From positions 2,542,001 to 2,606,000 of the forward strand of contig NZ_JAFEUW010000001.1 of NCBI RefSeq assembly GCF_025028335.1: a stretch of DNA of 64,000 nt, in the 5' to 3' direction. How positions within the stretch are numbered: position 1 is the first letter of the stretch; every line of letters begins with the position of its first letter. The position numbers and the translations under genes were made by a program. Shown here piece after piece: positions 24,287-36,699 of this stretch. The notes beneath the pieces were generated by a model. It did not search any database. It was given only the letters and a program-made list of their open reading frames with translations, and was not told where the DNA came from. Source of the DNA: Brachybacterium sillae (GTDB lineage: Bacteria > Actinomycetota > Actinomycetes > Actinomycetales > Dermabacteraceae).

Positions 24287-27200
24287 CAACCACCGGACCA
24301 GACCGAGCCCACGAGGCCGCGCCGCTTGCGCCGCTGCTGACCCTCCTCGCACAGGGGGAGGACCTCACGGGTCTGCGTGAGGCCGTGGCCGACGCGGGGC
24401 GCGAGACCGTGCGCATGATCGCGCCGACCGGCCTGCATCCGCTCGCGGCCGCGGACCTCGCCGCCCGCGCCACGGTGGAGGCCCCGCTGGTGGTGGTCAC
24501 CGCCACCACCCGCGCGGCAGAGGACGTCGCCGCGGCCCTCGGCGCCCTGATCGGTTCGGAGGGGGTGGCACAGTTCCCCGCCTGGGAGACCCTCCCGCAT
24601 GAGCGTCTCTCCCCGCGCTCCGACACCGTCGCCGCGCGCCTGGCGACCCTGCGGCGCCTTGCCCACCCCGAGGAGGGGCAGGGGGTGCGCGCCCTGGTGC
24701 TGCCGGTGCGCAGTCTGATCCAGCCCATCGCCACCGGGCTGGGGGACCTCGCACCGGTGCGGGCGCAGGTGGGTGACGACCACCCCCTGGAGCAGCTGGT
24801 CGAGGAACTCGTCGGCGCCGCCTACACCCGCGTGGACATGGTCGAACGGCGCGGGGAGTTCGCCGTGCGCGGCGGCATCCTCGATGTCTTCCCGCCCACC
24901 GAACCGCATCCCGTGCGCGTGGAACTCTTCGGCGACGAAGTCGACGAGATCCGGTGGTTCTCCGTCGCCGACCAGCGTTCCCTCGAGGCCGTCCCGCACG
25001 GCCTCGACGCTCCGCCCTGCCGGGAGATCCTGCTGACCGACGAGGTGCGCGAGCGCGCCCGCAGCGCGGCGCAGCAGCTGCCCGGTGTGCGCGACATGCT
25101 CCTGAGTCTCGCCGACGGTATCGCCGTCGAGGGCATGGAATCCCTCGGCCCGGTGCTGGTCGACGGAATGGAGCAGGTCATCGATGTGCTGCCCGAGCAC
25201 AGCCAGGTGCTGGTGCTCGACCCGGAACGCGTCGGTGCCCGCGCCGAGGAGCTCGTCTCCACCACCGAGGAGTTCCTCGCGGCCGCCTGGTCCACCGCTG
25301 CCGCGGGTGGGGGCATGCCGGTGGATGTCGGATCCGCGAGTTTCCTCACCCTGCAGGAGGTCCGTGATCACGCCTCCACCGTCGGACTCGGCTGGGCGGA
25401 GATCGCCCCCTTCGGCTGGGACGACGCCGACGTCACGGCCGCCGCGACCGCCCACCCCGGGTACACCGGATCCACGGCTTCGGCCGCGAAGGACCTCACC
25501 ACCCGCCGCGCCGACGGCTGGGCCACCGTCCTCACGTTCACCGGCGCCGGGGCAGCCCGCCACGCCGCCGAGAACCTCCAGACCGAGGGCGTACCCGCCC
25601 GGTACGTCGAGCGCTTGCAGGAGGTCCCCGCCGCCGGGGAGGTGCTCGTCACGACCGCGCCGCTCATCGACGGGCTCGTCGATCCGGGGCTGCACCTGCT
25701 GCTGGTCACCGAACGCGATCTCACCGGCAAATCCGGGACCCGCCGCGGCGGCGGCGACCGACGCATCGCCGTGAAGCGGCGCAACGCCGTCGATCCGCTG
25801 CAGCTGAGCCCCGGGGACTACGTGGTCCACGCCCAGCACGGCGTCGGCCGGTTCGTCGAGATGACCAGCCGCACCGTCGGCGTGGGCGCGAAACGCACCA
25901 CCCGCGAGTACCTCGTCATCGAATACGCCCCCAGCAAGCGCGGCCAGCCGGGGGATCGTCTCTCGGTGCCCTCCGATCAGCTCGACCAGGTCACCAAGTA
26001 CGTCGGTGGGGAGGAGCCGTCCGTCAACCGGATGGGCGGCTCCGACTGGGCGAAGACGAAGTCCCGCGCCCGCAAGGCCATCCGGGAGATCGCCGACGAA
26101 CTGGTGCGGCTGTACTCCGCGCGGCAGCACGCCCAGGGACATGCCTTCGCCCCCGACACCCCGTGGCAGGGCGAGCTGGAGGACGCCTTCGAGTTCGTGG
26201 AGACGCCCGACCAGCTCACCGCCATCGAGGACGTCAAGAGGGACATGGAGAAGGCCGTCCCGATGGACCGGCTGATCCTCGGTGATGTCGGCTACGGCAA
26301 GACCGAGATCGCGGTGCGCGCCGCCTTCAAGGCCGTCCAGGACGGCAAGCAGGTGGCGGTGCTGTGCCCGACGACACTGCTGGCCAAACAGCATCTGGAG
26401 ACCTTCACCGAGCGCTACGTCGGTTTCCCCGTCACGGTGAGGGGTCTGTCCCGCTTCACCGAGGCCCGCGAGTCGGAGGAGACCATCCGCGGACTCGCTG
26501 ACGGCACCGTCGACGTCGTCATCGGCACCCACCGTCTGATCACCGGTCAGGTGCGGTTCAAGGACCTGGGCCTGGTGATCATCGACGAGGAGCAGCGTTT
26601 CGGTGTCGAGCACAAGGAGACGCTGAAGGCGATGCGCACCAGCGTGGATGTGCTGTCCATGTCGGCCACCCCCATTCCGCGCACCCTGGAGATGGCCGTC
26701 ACCGGCATCCGGGAGATGTCCACCCTCTCCACCCCGCCGGAGGAGCGCCACCCCGTCCTCACCTACGTCGGAGCGGAGGAGGACAAACAGGTGGCCGCCG
26801 CCATCCGCCGGGAGCTGCTGCGCGAGGGCCAGGTGTTCTACATCCACAACCGGGTGGAGGACATCGACCGGGTCGCGAGCAGGCTGCGGGACCTCGTGCC
26901 CGACGCCCGCGTCGAGGTCGCCCACGGGAAGATGAACGAGCACCAGCTCGAGCGGGTGATCGTCGACTTCTGGGAGAAGCGTTTCGACGTCCTGGTGTGC
27001 ACCACCATCGTGGAGACCGGTCTGGACATCGCCAACGCCAACACCCTCATCGTCGAACGCGCCGACACCTTCGGCCTGTCGCAGCTGCACCAGCTGCGCG
27101 GTCGCGTGGGCCGCTCCAGCGAACGCGCCTACGCGTACTTCCTCTACGACGGCTCCAAGCCGCTGACCGAGACCGCCCACGACCGCCTCACCACCCTCGC

Positions 27201-27933
27201 CCAGAACACCGACCTCGGGGCCGGTATGCAGGTGGCGATGAAGGATCTCGAGATCCGCGGCGCCGGCAACCTGCTGGGCGGGGAGCAGTCCGGGCACATC
27301 GCCGGGGTCGGTTTCGACCTGTACGTGCGGATGGTGGGGGAGGCCGTGGCGGCGTTCCGCGGCGAGAGCACCGCCCCCGTCAAGGACGTCAAGGTGGAAC
27401 TGCCGCTGGACGCCCACGTGCCGCACGACTACATCCCCTCCGAGCGTCTGCGCCTGGAGGCGTACGCGAAGATCGCCGGGGCCGAGGACCTCACCGCGCT
27501 GCAGGAGGTCCGCGAGGAGCTCACCGACCGGTACGGTGCGCCGCCCGCCCCGGTGGAGGTGCTGTTCGACGTGGCCCGGTTCCGGCTGGAGTGTCGCGCG
27601 GTCGGTGTCGACGAGGTGATGGTCCACGGCCGCTCCATCCGGTTCTCGCCGGTGGTTCCCGCTGACTCCGCCGTGATGCGGATGAAGCGCCTGTACCCCG
27701 GCACCACGCTCAAACCGGCTGTGCGGCAGGTGCTGGTGCCTCGTCCGACGACCTCCCGCGTCGGCGGCGACGACCTGCGCGACCACGAGCTGCTGGAATG
27801 GTGCCGCACCGTGCTGCGGCGACTCCTGCCCGGTGCGGCCGAGACTCTCGACGCCCTCGACCCCGCCTCCGGGGACACCGGCACCGGAGACGGAGCCGAC
27901 GCGACCGCACGCCCCACCGGAACTGCGTCATGA
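24283..27933 (+). CDS. mfd: Transcription-repair coupling factor
   Basis: 1216 residues. UvrB-like N-terminal modules ([31 protein letters not shown]), the RNA-polymerase-interacting domain around residues 505-580 ([14 protein letters not shown]), then the RecG-like translocase with Walker [30 protein letters not shown] and the second RecA domain (HGRMNE-type [30 protein letters not shown]). The C-terminal autoinhibitory domain follows. Mfd displaces stalled RNA polymerase and recruits UvrA. It overlaps pth and mazG at both ends. Confidence 0.97.
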   Translation: MTTTGPDRAHEAAPLAPLLTLLAQGEDLTGLREAVADAGRETVRMIAPTGLHPLAAADLAARATVEAPLVVVTATTRAAEDVAAALGALIGSEGVAQFPAWETLPHERLSPRSDTVAARLATLRRLAHPEEGQGVRALVLPVRSLIQPIATGLGDLAPVRAQVGDDHPLEQLVEELVGAAYTRVDMVERRGEFAVRGGILDVFPPTEPHPVRVELFGDEVDEIRWFSVADQRSLEAVPHGLDAPPCREILLTDEVRERARSAAQQLPGVRDMLLSLADGIAVEGMESLGPVLVDGMEQVIDVLPEHSQVLVLDPERVGARAEELVSTTEEFLAAAWSTAAAGGGMPVDVGSASFLTLQEVRDHASTVGLGWAEIAPFGWDDADVTAAATAHPGYTGSTASAAKDLTTRRADGWATVLTFTGAGAARHAAENLQTEGVPARYVERLQEVPAAGEVLVTTAPLIDGLVDPGLHLLLVTERDLTGKSGTRRGGGDRRIAVKRRNAVDPLQLSPGDYVVHAQHGVGRFVEMTSRTVGVGAKRTTREYLVIEYAPSKRGQPGDRLSVPSDQLDQVTKYVGGEEPSVNRMGGSDWAKTKSRARKAIREIADELVRLYSARQHAQGHAFAPDTPWQGELEDAFEFVETPDQLTAIEDVKRDMEKAVPMDRLILGDVGYGKTEIAVRAAFKAVQDGKQVAVLCPTTLLAKQHLETFTERYVGFPVTVRGLSRFTEARESEETIRGLADGTVDVVIGTHRLITGQVRFKDLGLVIIDEEQRFGVEHKETLKAMRTSVDVLSMSATPIPRTLEMAVTGIREMSTLSTPPEERHPVLTYVGAEEDKQVAAAIRRELLREGQVFYIHNRVEDIDRVASRLRDLVPDARVEVAHGKMNEHQLERVIVDFWEKRFDVLVCTTIVETGLDIANANTLIVERADTFGLSQLHQLRGRVGRSSERAYAYFLYDGSKPLTETAHDRLTTLAQNTDLGAGMQVAMKDLEIRGAGNLLGGEQSGHIAGVGFDLYVRMVGEAVAAFRGESTAPVKDVKVELPLDAHVPHDYIPSERLRLEAYAKIAGAEDLTALQEVREELTDRYGAPPAPVEVLFDVARFRLECRAVGVDEVMVHGRSIRFSPVVPADSAVMRMKRLYPGTTLKPAVRQVLVPRPTTSRVGGDDLRDHELLEWCRTVLRRLLPGAAETLDALDPASGDTGTGDGADATARPTGTAS

Positions 27934-28706
27934 GCGTCGCGGATTCCGGGCGCGAGAGCGCGTCGGCGCCGCGCGGGAGTCAGCTGCTGCGCGCGGTCGA
28001 GGTGATGGAGGCGCTGCGCGCTCCCGGTGGTGACGCCTGGAGCGCCGAACAGACCCACCACTCCCTCGCCCGGTACCTGCTGGAGGAGACCCACGAGGTG
28101 CTCGAGACGATCGACGCGCCCACCTCCGCGGGGACCGATGGCGCCCTGCCGCCGCTCGTCGACGAACTCGGGGACCTGCTCTTCCAGATCCTGTTCCACG
28201 CCCGCATCGGGCAGGAGGAGGAGCCCGCCTGGGATGTGGACGACGTGGCGCGCGCCTTCGTCGCGAAGATGGAGCGCCGCAACCCGCACGTGTTCGGTCC
28301 CGACGCCGACCGGGTCCTCCGCGACCGCGGCGACGTCGAGGCGATCATCCGCCAGTGGCATGCCGCCAAGGCCGCCGAGCAGGCCGCAGCGCGATCCGGC
28401 GAGCAGGCCGCTGAGGACGATGCCGTGCCGGGGCCGCGCGATCCCTTCGCGGGGATCCCCCGGCAGCTGCCCGCCCTGCAGCGGGCGGCGAAGGCCGTCC
28501 ACCGTACCCGCTCGTCGGGGGATCTGTCGGATCTGCTCGCGCGGGCCGATGCGGCGGGGGAGGAGCTTGCCGCGGATCCCGCGATCGGTCCGGAGGGCGC
28601 GCACACAGCCCGCGCCCTGCTGGACCTGGTGGTCGCCGCAGAGGCCCGAGATCAGGACCCCGAGAGCCTGCTGAGGTCCCTCCTGGCGCGCCTGGCGCGG
28701 CGCTGA
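27930..28706 (+). CDS. mazG: MazG-family nucleoside triphosphate pyrophosphohydrolase
   Basis: 258 residues from ATG 27930, which overlaps the mfd stop. The MazG metal motif EETHEVLETID is followed by DELGDLLFQILFHARI, and ERRNPHVFG closes the domain. The C-terminal half is less conserved (LPALQRAAKAVHRT) and may be a degenerate second domain. It hydrolyses non-canonical or excess NTPs to NMP and PPi. The mfd-mazG order is common in actinobacteria. Confidence 0.92.
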   Translation: MSVADSGRESASAPRGSQLLRAVEVMEALRAPGGDAWSAEQTHHSLARYLLEETHEVLETIDAPTSAGTDGALPPLVDELGDLLFQILFHARIGQEEEPAWDVDDVARAFVAKMERRNPHVFGPDADRVLRDRGDVEAIIRQWHAAKAAEQAAARSGEQAAEDDAVPGPRDPFAGIPRQLPALQRAAKAVHRTRSSGDLSDLLARADAAGEELAADPAIGPEGAHTARALLDLVVAAEARDQDPESLLRSLLARLARR

Positions 28707-28775
28707 ACGCCGCGGCGGCGCGTCCACCAGAGACCGCGACCGTCCGGCATAGACTGGGCGCTCGCGGCAGGCGGG

Positions 28776-31786
<3,011 letters not shown>

Positions 31787-31792
31787 GGGCGG

Positions 31793-31798
31793 TAGCCT
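31793..31798 (+). promoter_or_regulatory. -10 element for leaderless ftsB
   Basis: TAGCCT seven bases before the ATG at 31806, directly after the eno stop. Confidence 0.4.
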
Positions 31799-31805
31799 CG
31801 ACCGC

Positions 31806-32531
31806 ATGACCGCACGACGACCGGGCGCCCCGCGTACTGCGCGGCGCCCGGTCGCCGCGTCACCCCACGGCGCGGCGTCACGTCCCCGCCCCCCGGCCTC
31901 GGCCGGTGGGGCCGCTGCCCGCACCGGACGCCGGCCCGGCCGTGGGGGCCCTGCCGCCGCCGGCAGCCGTCCCGCCCGCAGTGGCGCCTCCTCGGCGGGC
32001 AGCCGTCCCGCCGGGGCCGCACGCCCGCGCAGCGACGCCTCCGGTGCCGATGCGCCCGAGGGTCTGCTCGGTGGACTCACGCGCCGCGGCCTGGCCCTGA
32101 TCGCCGTCACCGTGATTGCTCTGGCACTGCTCCTTCCCACGGTCAACAGCTACGTGGCCCAGCGGCAGCAGTTGCAGGCGCTGGAGCGCCAGGTGACCGA
32201 GCAGCAGGCGGATGTCGAGCGATTGGAGGCCGAGGTCGCCCGCTGGGACGACCCCACCTTCGTGGCCGCCCAGGCCCGCGAACGTCTGCTGTTCGTGATG
32301 CCGGGGGAGACCCAGTACCGCCTCACCGACACCTCCGGACGGCCCGTGCCCCGCACCGAGTCGGAGCAGGCGCGGGCCGAAGCGCAGCGCGAGGAATGGT
32401 TCGCCGCGCTGTGGACCAGCGTGGAAGGTGCCAGCGTGCTGTCCCCCGACGATGTGCCGGAGTCCCCCTCCGGTGACCCCCAGCAGCCCACCCCGACCGG
32501 CGCTCGTCCGCCGCAGGAGACCACCCCGTGA
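31806..32531 (+). CDS. ftsB: Septum formation initiator (FtsB/DivIC family)
   Basis: 241 residues. The first 95 residues are Arg/Ala/Gly/Pro-rich and disordered, as in actinobacterial FtsB/DivIC. One membrane helix follows (RGLALIAVTVIALALLLPTV), then an extracytoplasmic coiled coil (RQQLQALERQVTEQQADVERLEAEV, seen in parts) and the conserved WDDPTFVAAQARERLLFVMPGE. It belongs to the divisome FtsQLB-type complex that activates septal cell-wall synthesis. The stop overlaps DUF501 (GTGA). Confidence 0.9.
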   Translation: MTARRPGAPRTARRPVAASPHGAASRPRPPASAGGAAARTGRRPGRGGPAAAGSRPARSGASSAGSRPAGAARPRSDASGADAPEGLLGGLTRRGLALIAVTVIALALLLPTVNSYVAQRQQLQALERQVTEQQADVERLEAEVARWDDPTFVAAQARERLLFVMPGETQYRLTDTSGRPVPRTESEQARAEAQREEWFAALWTSVEGASVLSPDDVPESPSGDPQQPTPTGARPPQETTP

Positions 32532-33133
32532 CCGACCTGCCGCCCCTCCCCTCCGAGACACCCGCCACCGCCGAGGACCTCGCGCTGATGCACGACCAGC
32601 TCGGTCGCGACATGCGCGGGGTGGTCTCCATCGCCGCTCGCTGTGTCTGCGGTGCTCCCGCCGTCGTGCGTACCCGCCCCCGCCTGGAGGACGGCACCCC
32701 GTTCCCGACCTCCCTGTACCTGACCCTGCCGAGCATGGTCGCCGCGGTCTCCCGGGTCGAAGCCACCGGCCGCATGGCCGAGCTCACCGCTGACCTCGCC
32801 GACGACGAGGACCTTGCCGCCGCCTACCGGGCCGCCCACGAGCGGTACATCGCCCGGCGGGAGCAGCTCGGCACCACCCCGGAGATCGACGGGATATCCG
32901 CCGGGGGTATGCCCACGCGGGTGAAGTGCCTCCACGCCCTTGTCGGCCAGGCCCTTGCGGAGGGCCCCGGGGTGAACCCCGTCGCCGACCGGGTGCTGGG
33001 GGAGCTGCGGGACCAGGGCATCGCCTCGCTCGGTGTCTGCCGGTGCGAGAACCCCGCCGACGAGCCCCGTGCCGCCGGGTCCATCGACACCGACCGGCGC
33101 GCTGCCGGTCCGACCCCCGAGGAGGGCGCATGA
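32528..33133 (+). CDS. DUF501 domain-containing protein
   Basis: 201 residues from GTG 32528. Contains the DUF501 signature: LGRDMRGVVSIAARCVCGAPAVV, then FPTSLYLTLPSMVAAVSRVEATGRM, GMPTRVKCLHALVGQALA and a closing GVCRCENP. Conserved cysteines (CVCG, KCLH, CRC) suggest a metal site or redox role, but the function is unknown. It is coupled to ftsB and ppx by overlapping stop/start codons. Confidence 0.9.
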   Translation: MTDLPPLPSETPATAEDLALMHDQLGRDMRGVVSIAARCVCGAPAVVRTRPRLEDGTPFPTSLYLTLPSMVAAVSRVEATGRMAELTADLADDEDLAAAYRAAHERYIARREQLGTTPEIDGISAGGMPTRVKCLHALVGQALAEGPGVNPVADRVLGELRDQGIASLGVCRCENPADEPRAAGSIDTDRRAAGPTPEEGA

Positions 33134-34086
33134 GCCGCACTGTCGCCGCCGTGGACTGCGGCACCAACTCGATCCGTCTGCTCATCGCCCGCCAGGAGCA
33201 GCCCGGCGGCCCGCTCGTCGATCTCGAGCGGCACATGGAGGTGGTGCGTCTCGGCTACGGGGTGGACCGCACCGGCGTGCTGGACCCCGCGGCGATCGAC
33301 CGCACCCTGGATGCCTGCCGCCGCTACGCCCGCCTGATCGCGCAGCACCAGGTGGAGGCGGTGCGGTTCGTCGCCACCAGCGCCACCCGCGATGCCTCCA
33401 ATCGTGAGGCCTTCGTGCGCGGTGTGCGGGAGATCCTCGGCGTCGACCCGGAGGTGATCTCCGGCGACGAGGAGGCGCGCCTGTCGTTCCGCGGGGCCGT
33501 CGGTGCGCTGCCGGATCTGCCCGAGGGGGAGATCCTGGTGGTCGACATCGGCGGGGGGTCCACCGAACTGGTGCTCGGCCGCGACGAGCCCACCGCCGCG
33601 ATCAGCCTGGACCTCGGTTCCGTGCGCCTGACGGAGCGGTGCCTTCCCACGGACCCGCCGACGCCCGCGGAGATCGACGCGGCGCGGGCAGAGGTCGATG
33701 CCCAGCTCGATCGCGCCGCCGCCGAGGTGCCGTGGGCCCGAGCTCGGGCTCTCGTGGGCGTCGCCGGGACCGTCACCACCCTCACCGCCCTCGCCCTGAA
33801 CCTCGAGCAGTACCGTCCGGAGGCCACTCACGGCGCGTCGTTGCCGGTCGCGCAGATCCAGGATCTCGCCGATACCGTCCTGCACAGCTCCCGCGAGTTG
33901 CGCGCCCAGCACGGGGCCATCCATCCCGGGCGCATCGATGTGATCGGCGCCGGGGCCCTCATCTGGTCCCGGATCATCGAGCGGGTGGCAGCGGCCGGGG
34001 AGATCAACACCGTGCGGACCAGTGAGCGCGACATCCTCGACGGCATCGCCCAGAGCGCCCTGGAGAGGCTTCCCGACGCATCGTGA
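33130..34086 (+). CDS. ppx: Ppx/GppA-family exopolyphosphatase / pppGpp phosphatase
   Basis: 318 residues. ASKHA-fold phosphatase: AAVDCGTNSIRLLIA, FVATSATRDASNRE, the glycine-rich VVDIGGGSTELVLG and GVAGTVTTLTA, then IDVIGAGALIW. It acts on polyphosphate and/or pppGpp. Length matches the short actinobacterial Ppx type without the C-terminal HD domain. ATG overlaps the DUF501 stop. Confidence 0.9.
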   Translation: MSRTVAAVDCGTNSIRLLIARQEQPGGPLVDLERHMEVVRLGYGVDRTGVLDPAAIDRTLDACRRYARLIAQHQVEAVRFVATSATRDASNREAFVRGVREILGVDPEVISGDEEARLSFRGAVGALPDLPEGEILVVDIGGGSTELVLGRDEPTAAISLDLGSVRLTERCLPTDPPTPAEIDAARAEVDAQLDRAAAEVPWARARALVGVAGTVTTLTALALNLEQYRPEATHGASLPVAQIQDLADTVLHSSRELRAQHGAIHPGRIDVIGAGALIWSRIIERVAAAGEINTVRTSERDILDGIAQSALERLPDAS

Positions 34087-34133
34087 GTGCAGGTGGGTGG
34101 CCGTCGGTTTCCCCGATGCGGCCCCACACGGCC

Positions 34134-34139
34134 TACTCT
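34134..34139 (+). promoter_or_regulatory. -10 element for leaderless ndh
   Basis: TACTCT six bases (GTGACA) before the ndh ATG. Confidence 0.45.
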
Positions 34140-34145
34140 GGTGAC

Positions 34146-35498
34146 ATGAACACCACCTCCAACGGCAAGCCCCACGTCCTCATCCTGGGTGGCGGCTCCG
34201 TCGGCCTGAACGTCGCGACCGACCTGCGCAAGGCTCTCGGCGCCAACGTCGCGGTCACGGTCGTCGACTCCCGCCCCTACATGACGTACCAGCCCTTCCT
34301 CCCCGAGGTCGGCTCCGGCATGATCGACCCGCGCAACGTGCTCGCGCCGTTGCGCAAGGCTCTCCCGGGCGCCAAGGTCGTCACCGGTGCTGTCACCGAG
34401 ATCCGCCACGCCGATCGCACCGTCACCGTCGCGACCGAGGAGGACTCGACTCTCGACATCACCTACGACTACCTGGTGGTGGGCCTGGGCTCCGTGCCGC
34501 GGACCCTCCCGATCCCGGGCCTGGCCAAGCACGCCATCGGCTTCAAGTGGGTCGAGGAGGCCGTCGCCGTCCGTGACCGCATCCTGGCCAACCTGGCGGA
34601 GGCCGCGTCCACGAAGGACTCCGAGACCCGCCGTCGCCTGCTGACCTTCACCTTCGTCGGTGGCGGTTTCGCGGGGGCCGAGGCCCTCGCGGAGGCCGAG
34701 GACATGGTGCGCGACGCCCTGCGCCACTACCCGGACCTGCACGCCTCCGACGTGCGCTTCGTGCTCATCGAGGCCATGGGCCGCATCCTCCCCGAGGTCG
34801 GCGAGGAGCTGTCCAAGCATGCGCTCGGCCAGCTGCGCGCCCGCGGCATCGAGGTCAAGCTCGAGACCTTCATGAACTCCTGCGAGAACGGCGTGGTCGT
34901 CACCTCCGACGGCGACGAGTTCGCCTCCGACCTGATCGTCTGGACCGCCGGCATCAAGCCGAACCCGGTGCTGGCGCAGTCCGACCTGCCGCTGAACCAG
35001 ACCGGCCGTCTCGACTGCCTCGCCGATCTCCGTGTGAAGGGCGAGGACGGCCCGCTCGAGAACATCTTCGCCGGCGGTGACTGCACCACCGTGCCGGACC
35101 TCGCGTCCGGTGAGGGCAAGGTGTGCGTCCCCAACGCCCAGCACGCCACCCGCCAGGGCAAGCGGATCGCCGACAACATCGTGCGTTCCATCCAGGGCCG
35201 CCCGCTGGTGGACTACTTCCACAAGAACCTCGGCACCATGGCGACTCTCGGCCAGTACAAGGGCGTCGGCTACCTGGTGTTCGGCGACAAGACCATCGAG
35301 CTGAAGGGCATTCCGTCCTGGCTCGCGGCCCGTGCCTTCCACGTCTACGCCATGCCGACCCTGGGGCGGAAGGTCGCCGTCGTGTCCGGCTGGGTCTCCA
35401 ACCTGGTCTCCCGCCGCGACATCATCGGCATCCCGGAGAGCCGCGATCCGCGGCACGCCTTCGAGCTCGCCGCTGCGAGCACCCCGAAGAAGAACTGA
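34146..35498 (+). CDS. ndh: Type II NADH:quinone oxidoreductase (NDH-2)
   Basis: 450 residues. FAD-binding Rossmann motif VLILGGGSVGLNVATDL, TYQPFLPEV, the NAD-binding FTFVGGGFAGAEALAEAEDM, IVWTAGIKPNP and IFAGGDCTTVPD. The C-terminal amphipathic region has LGTMATLGQYKGVGYLVFG. It passes electrons from NADH to menaquinone at the inner membrane face without pumping protons. Start ATG 34146 is preferred over upstream codons because of the -10 box and FAD-loop spacing. A strong hairpin follows, so it is monocistronic. Confidence 0.92.
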   Translation: MNTTSNGKPHVLILGGGSVGLNVATDLRKALGANVAVTVVDSRPYMTYQPFLPEVGSGMIDPRNVLAPLRKALPGAKVVTGAVTEIRHADRTVTVATEEDSTLDITYDYLVVGLGSVPRTLPIPGLAKHAIGFKWVEEAVAVRDRILANLAEAASTKDSETRRRLLTFTFVGGGFAGAEALAEAEDMVRDALRHYPDLHASDVRFVLIEAMGRILPEVGEELSKHALGQLRARGIEVKLETFMNSCENGVVVTSDGDEFASDLIVWTAGIKPNPVLAQSDLPLNQTGRLDCLADLRVKGEDGPLENIFAGGDCTTVPDLASGEGKVCVPNAQHATRQGKRIADNIVRSIQGRPLVDYFHKNLGTMATLGQYKGVGYLVFGDKTIELKGIPSWLAARAFHVYAMPTLGRKVAVVSGWVSNLVSRRDIIGIPESRDPRHAFELAAASTPKKN

Positions 35499-35570
35499 CC
35501 GCGGCCCGACACCGGACGGACACCGCGCGGCGGTGACGCCGCAGGGATCCGACCCGGTGCACCGCACGGG

Positions 35571-35606
35571 GGAACGGCCCCGGAGCATCTGCTCCGGGGC
35601 CGTTCC
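35571..35606. terminator. Terminator hairpin after ndh
   Basis: Perfect 16-bp stem (35571-35586 with 35591-35606) and an ATCT loop, 72 bp after the ndh stop. Confidence 0.85.
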
Positions 35607-35740
35607 GCATCCCCGGCGGGATGGGCGACGCCGGGCGTGCCGCTCGTGAGCGTGTCCCGCTGCGGCGGCCCCATTGGACGGGGACCCTCGGACACTGCGG
35701 GGGGCTCCTCCCGCGATAGACTGTGACCGTTGGTGATCGT

Positions 35741-35770
35741 TTGACCCGATGGATAGTCAGGATTGAGTAT
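35741..35770 (+). promoter_or_regulatory. Candidate nagB promoter
   Basis: TTGACC (35741-35746), 17 bases, then TGAGTA (35764-35769), just ahead of the nagB ribosome site. The -10 is poor, so this is tentative. No DasR-type palindrome was seen. Confidence 0.3.
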
Positions 35771-35795
35771 CTCGGGTCGCTCTCGAGGAGGACAC

Positions 35796-36578
35796 ATGGA
35801 GGTCATCGTCCGTTCCACCGCCGAGGAGGCGGCGGCCGTCGTCGCAGATCGGTTCGAGCAGGTCATCCGCAGCCACCCGGAGGGTGTCACCCTGGGCCTG
35901 GCCACCGGTTCATCCCCTGTGCTCGCCTACCGGGAGCTGATCCGGCGGCACCGCGAGGAGGGGCTGAGCTTCGCCGCCGCCCGGGCATTCCTGCTGGATG
36001 AGTACGTCGGCCTGCCCCGCACCCATGAGCAGAGCTACTACCGCTTCATCCGGGACAACTTCACCTCCCAGATCGACATCGACGACGCCCTGGTGCTCTC
36101 GCCCGACGGGGAGGCCACCGATCCGATCGCCGCAGCCGCCCGCTACGATCGCTCGATCGTCGAGGCCGGGGGAGTGGACCTGCAGATCCTGGGGATCGGC
36201 GCCACCGGGCACATCGGCTTCAACGAGCCCACCAGCTCCTTCAGCTCCCGTACCCGCGTGAAGACCCTCACCGAGCAGACCGTCACCGACAACGCCCGCT
36301 TCTTCGACTCCCCGGACGAGGTGCCGATCCATGTGCTCACGCAGGGTCTCGGCACGATCATGGAGGCCCGCTCGATCGTCCTGACGGCCCAGGGCGAGCA
36401 CAAGGCACCGGCGGTCGCACAGATGGTGGAGGGGCCGATCAGCGCGCGCTGGCCCGCGACCATCCTGCAGATGCACCCCTCGGTGACCGTGGTGCTCGAT
36501 GAGGCCGCCGCCTCGCAGCTGGAGCTGACCGACTACTACCGGTACGTGCAGGACAACAAGGTCCGGCTGCCGCACTGA
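35796..36578 (+). CDS. nagB: Glucosamine-6-phosphate deaminase
   Basis: 260 residues from ATG 35796 (GAGGAG six bases upstream). [23 protein letters not shown] with the catalytic Asp/Glu, [15 protein letters not shown] and [12 protein letters not shown]. Converts glucosamine-6-phosphate to fructose-6-phosphate and ammonia in amino-sugar catabolism. It stands alone between two hairpins; nagA is not in the window. Confidence 0.95.
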   Translation: MEVIVRSTAEEAAAVVADRFEQVIRSHPEGVTLGLATGSSPVLAYRELIRRHREEGLSFAAARAFLLDEYVGLPRTHEQSYYRFIRDNFTSQIDIDDALVLSPDGEATDPIAAAARYDRSIVEAGGVDLQILGIGATGHIGFNEPTSSFSSRTRVKTLTEQTVTDNARFFDSPDEVPIHVLTQGLGTIMEARSIVLTAQGEHKAPAVAQMVEGPISARWPATILQMHPSVTVVLDEAAASQLELTDYYRYVQDNKVRLPH

Positions 36579-36617
36579 GTCCGCGCGGATGCCGCTCCGA
36601 GCATCCGTCCCCACCGT

Positions 36618-36658
36618 CGGGCCCGGGTGTGACGCGAAGTGCGTCGCACCCGGGCCCG
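36618..36658. terminator. Terminator hairpin after nagB
   Basis: 18-bp stem with one T-G pair (36618-36635 with 36641-36658) and a five-base loop, 40 bp after the stop. Confidence 0.85.
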
Positions 36659-36687
36659 CGACCTGCGGAGAGGCCGCGGCCCGCCAT

Positions 36688-36693
36688 TACGAT
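36688..36693 (+). promoter_or_regulatory. -10 element for leaderless NCS2 permease gene
   Basis: TACGAT six bases (GCGGGC) before the ATG at 36700. Confidence 0.5.
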
Positions 36694-36699
36694 GCGGGC

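Noticed and set aside
24085-27786. 1233-codon open frame on the minus strand, antisense to mfd
   Set aside because: It is a GC-bias shadow of mfd: no recognisable domains, His/Asp/Gly/Val-biased composition, and full overlap with a clear mfd.
28747-28760. TAGACTGGGCGC, promoter-like and similar to the sequence before eno
   Set aside because: It points into the converging 3' ends of mazG and the beta-lactamase-like gene, with nothing downstream to transcribe on that strand.
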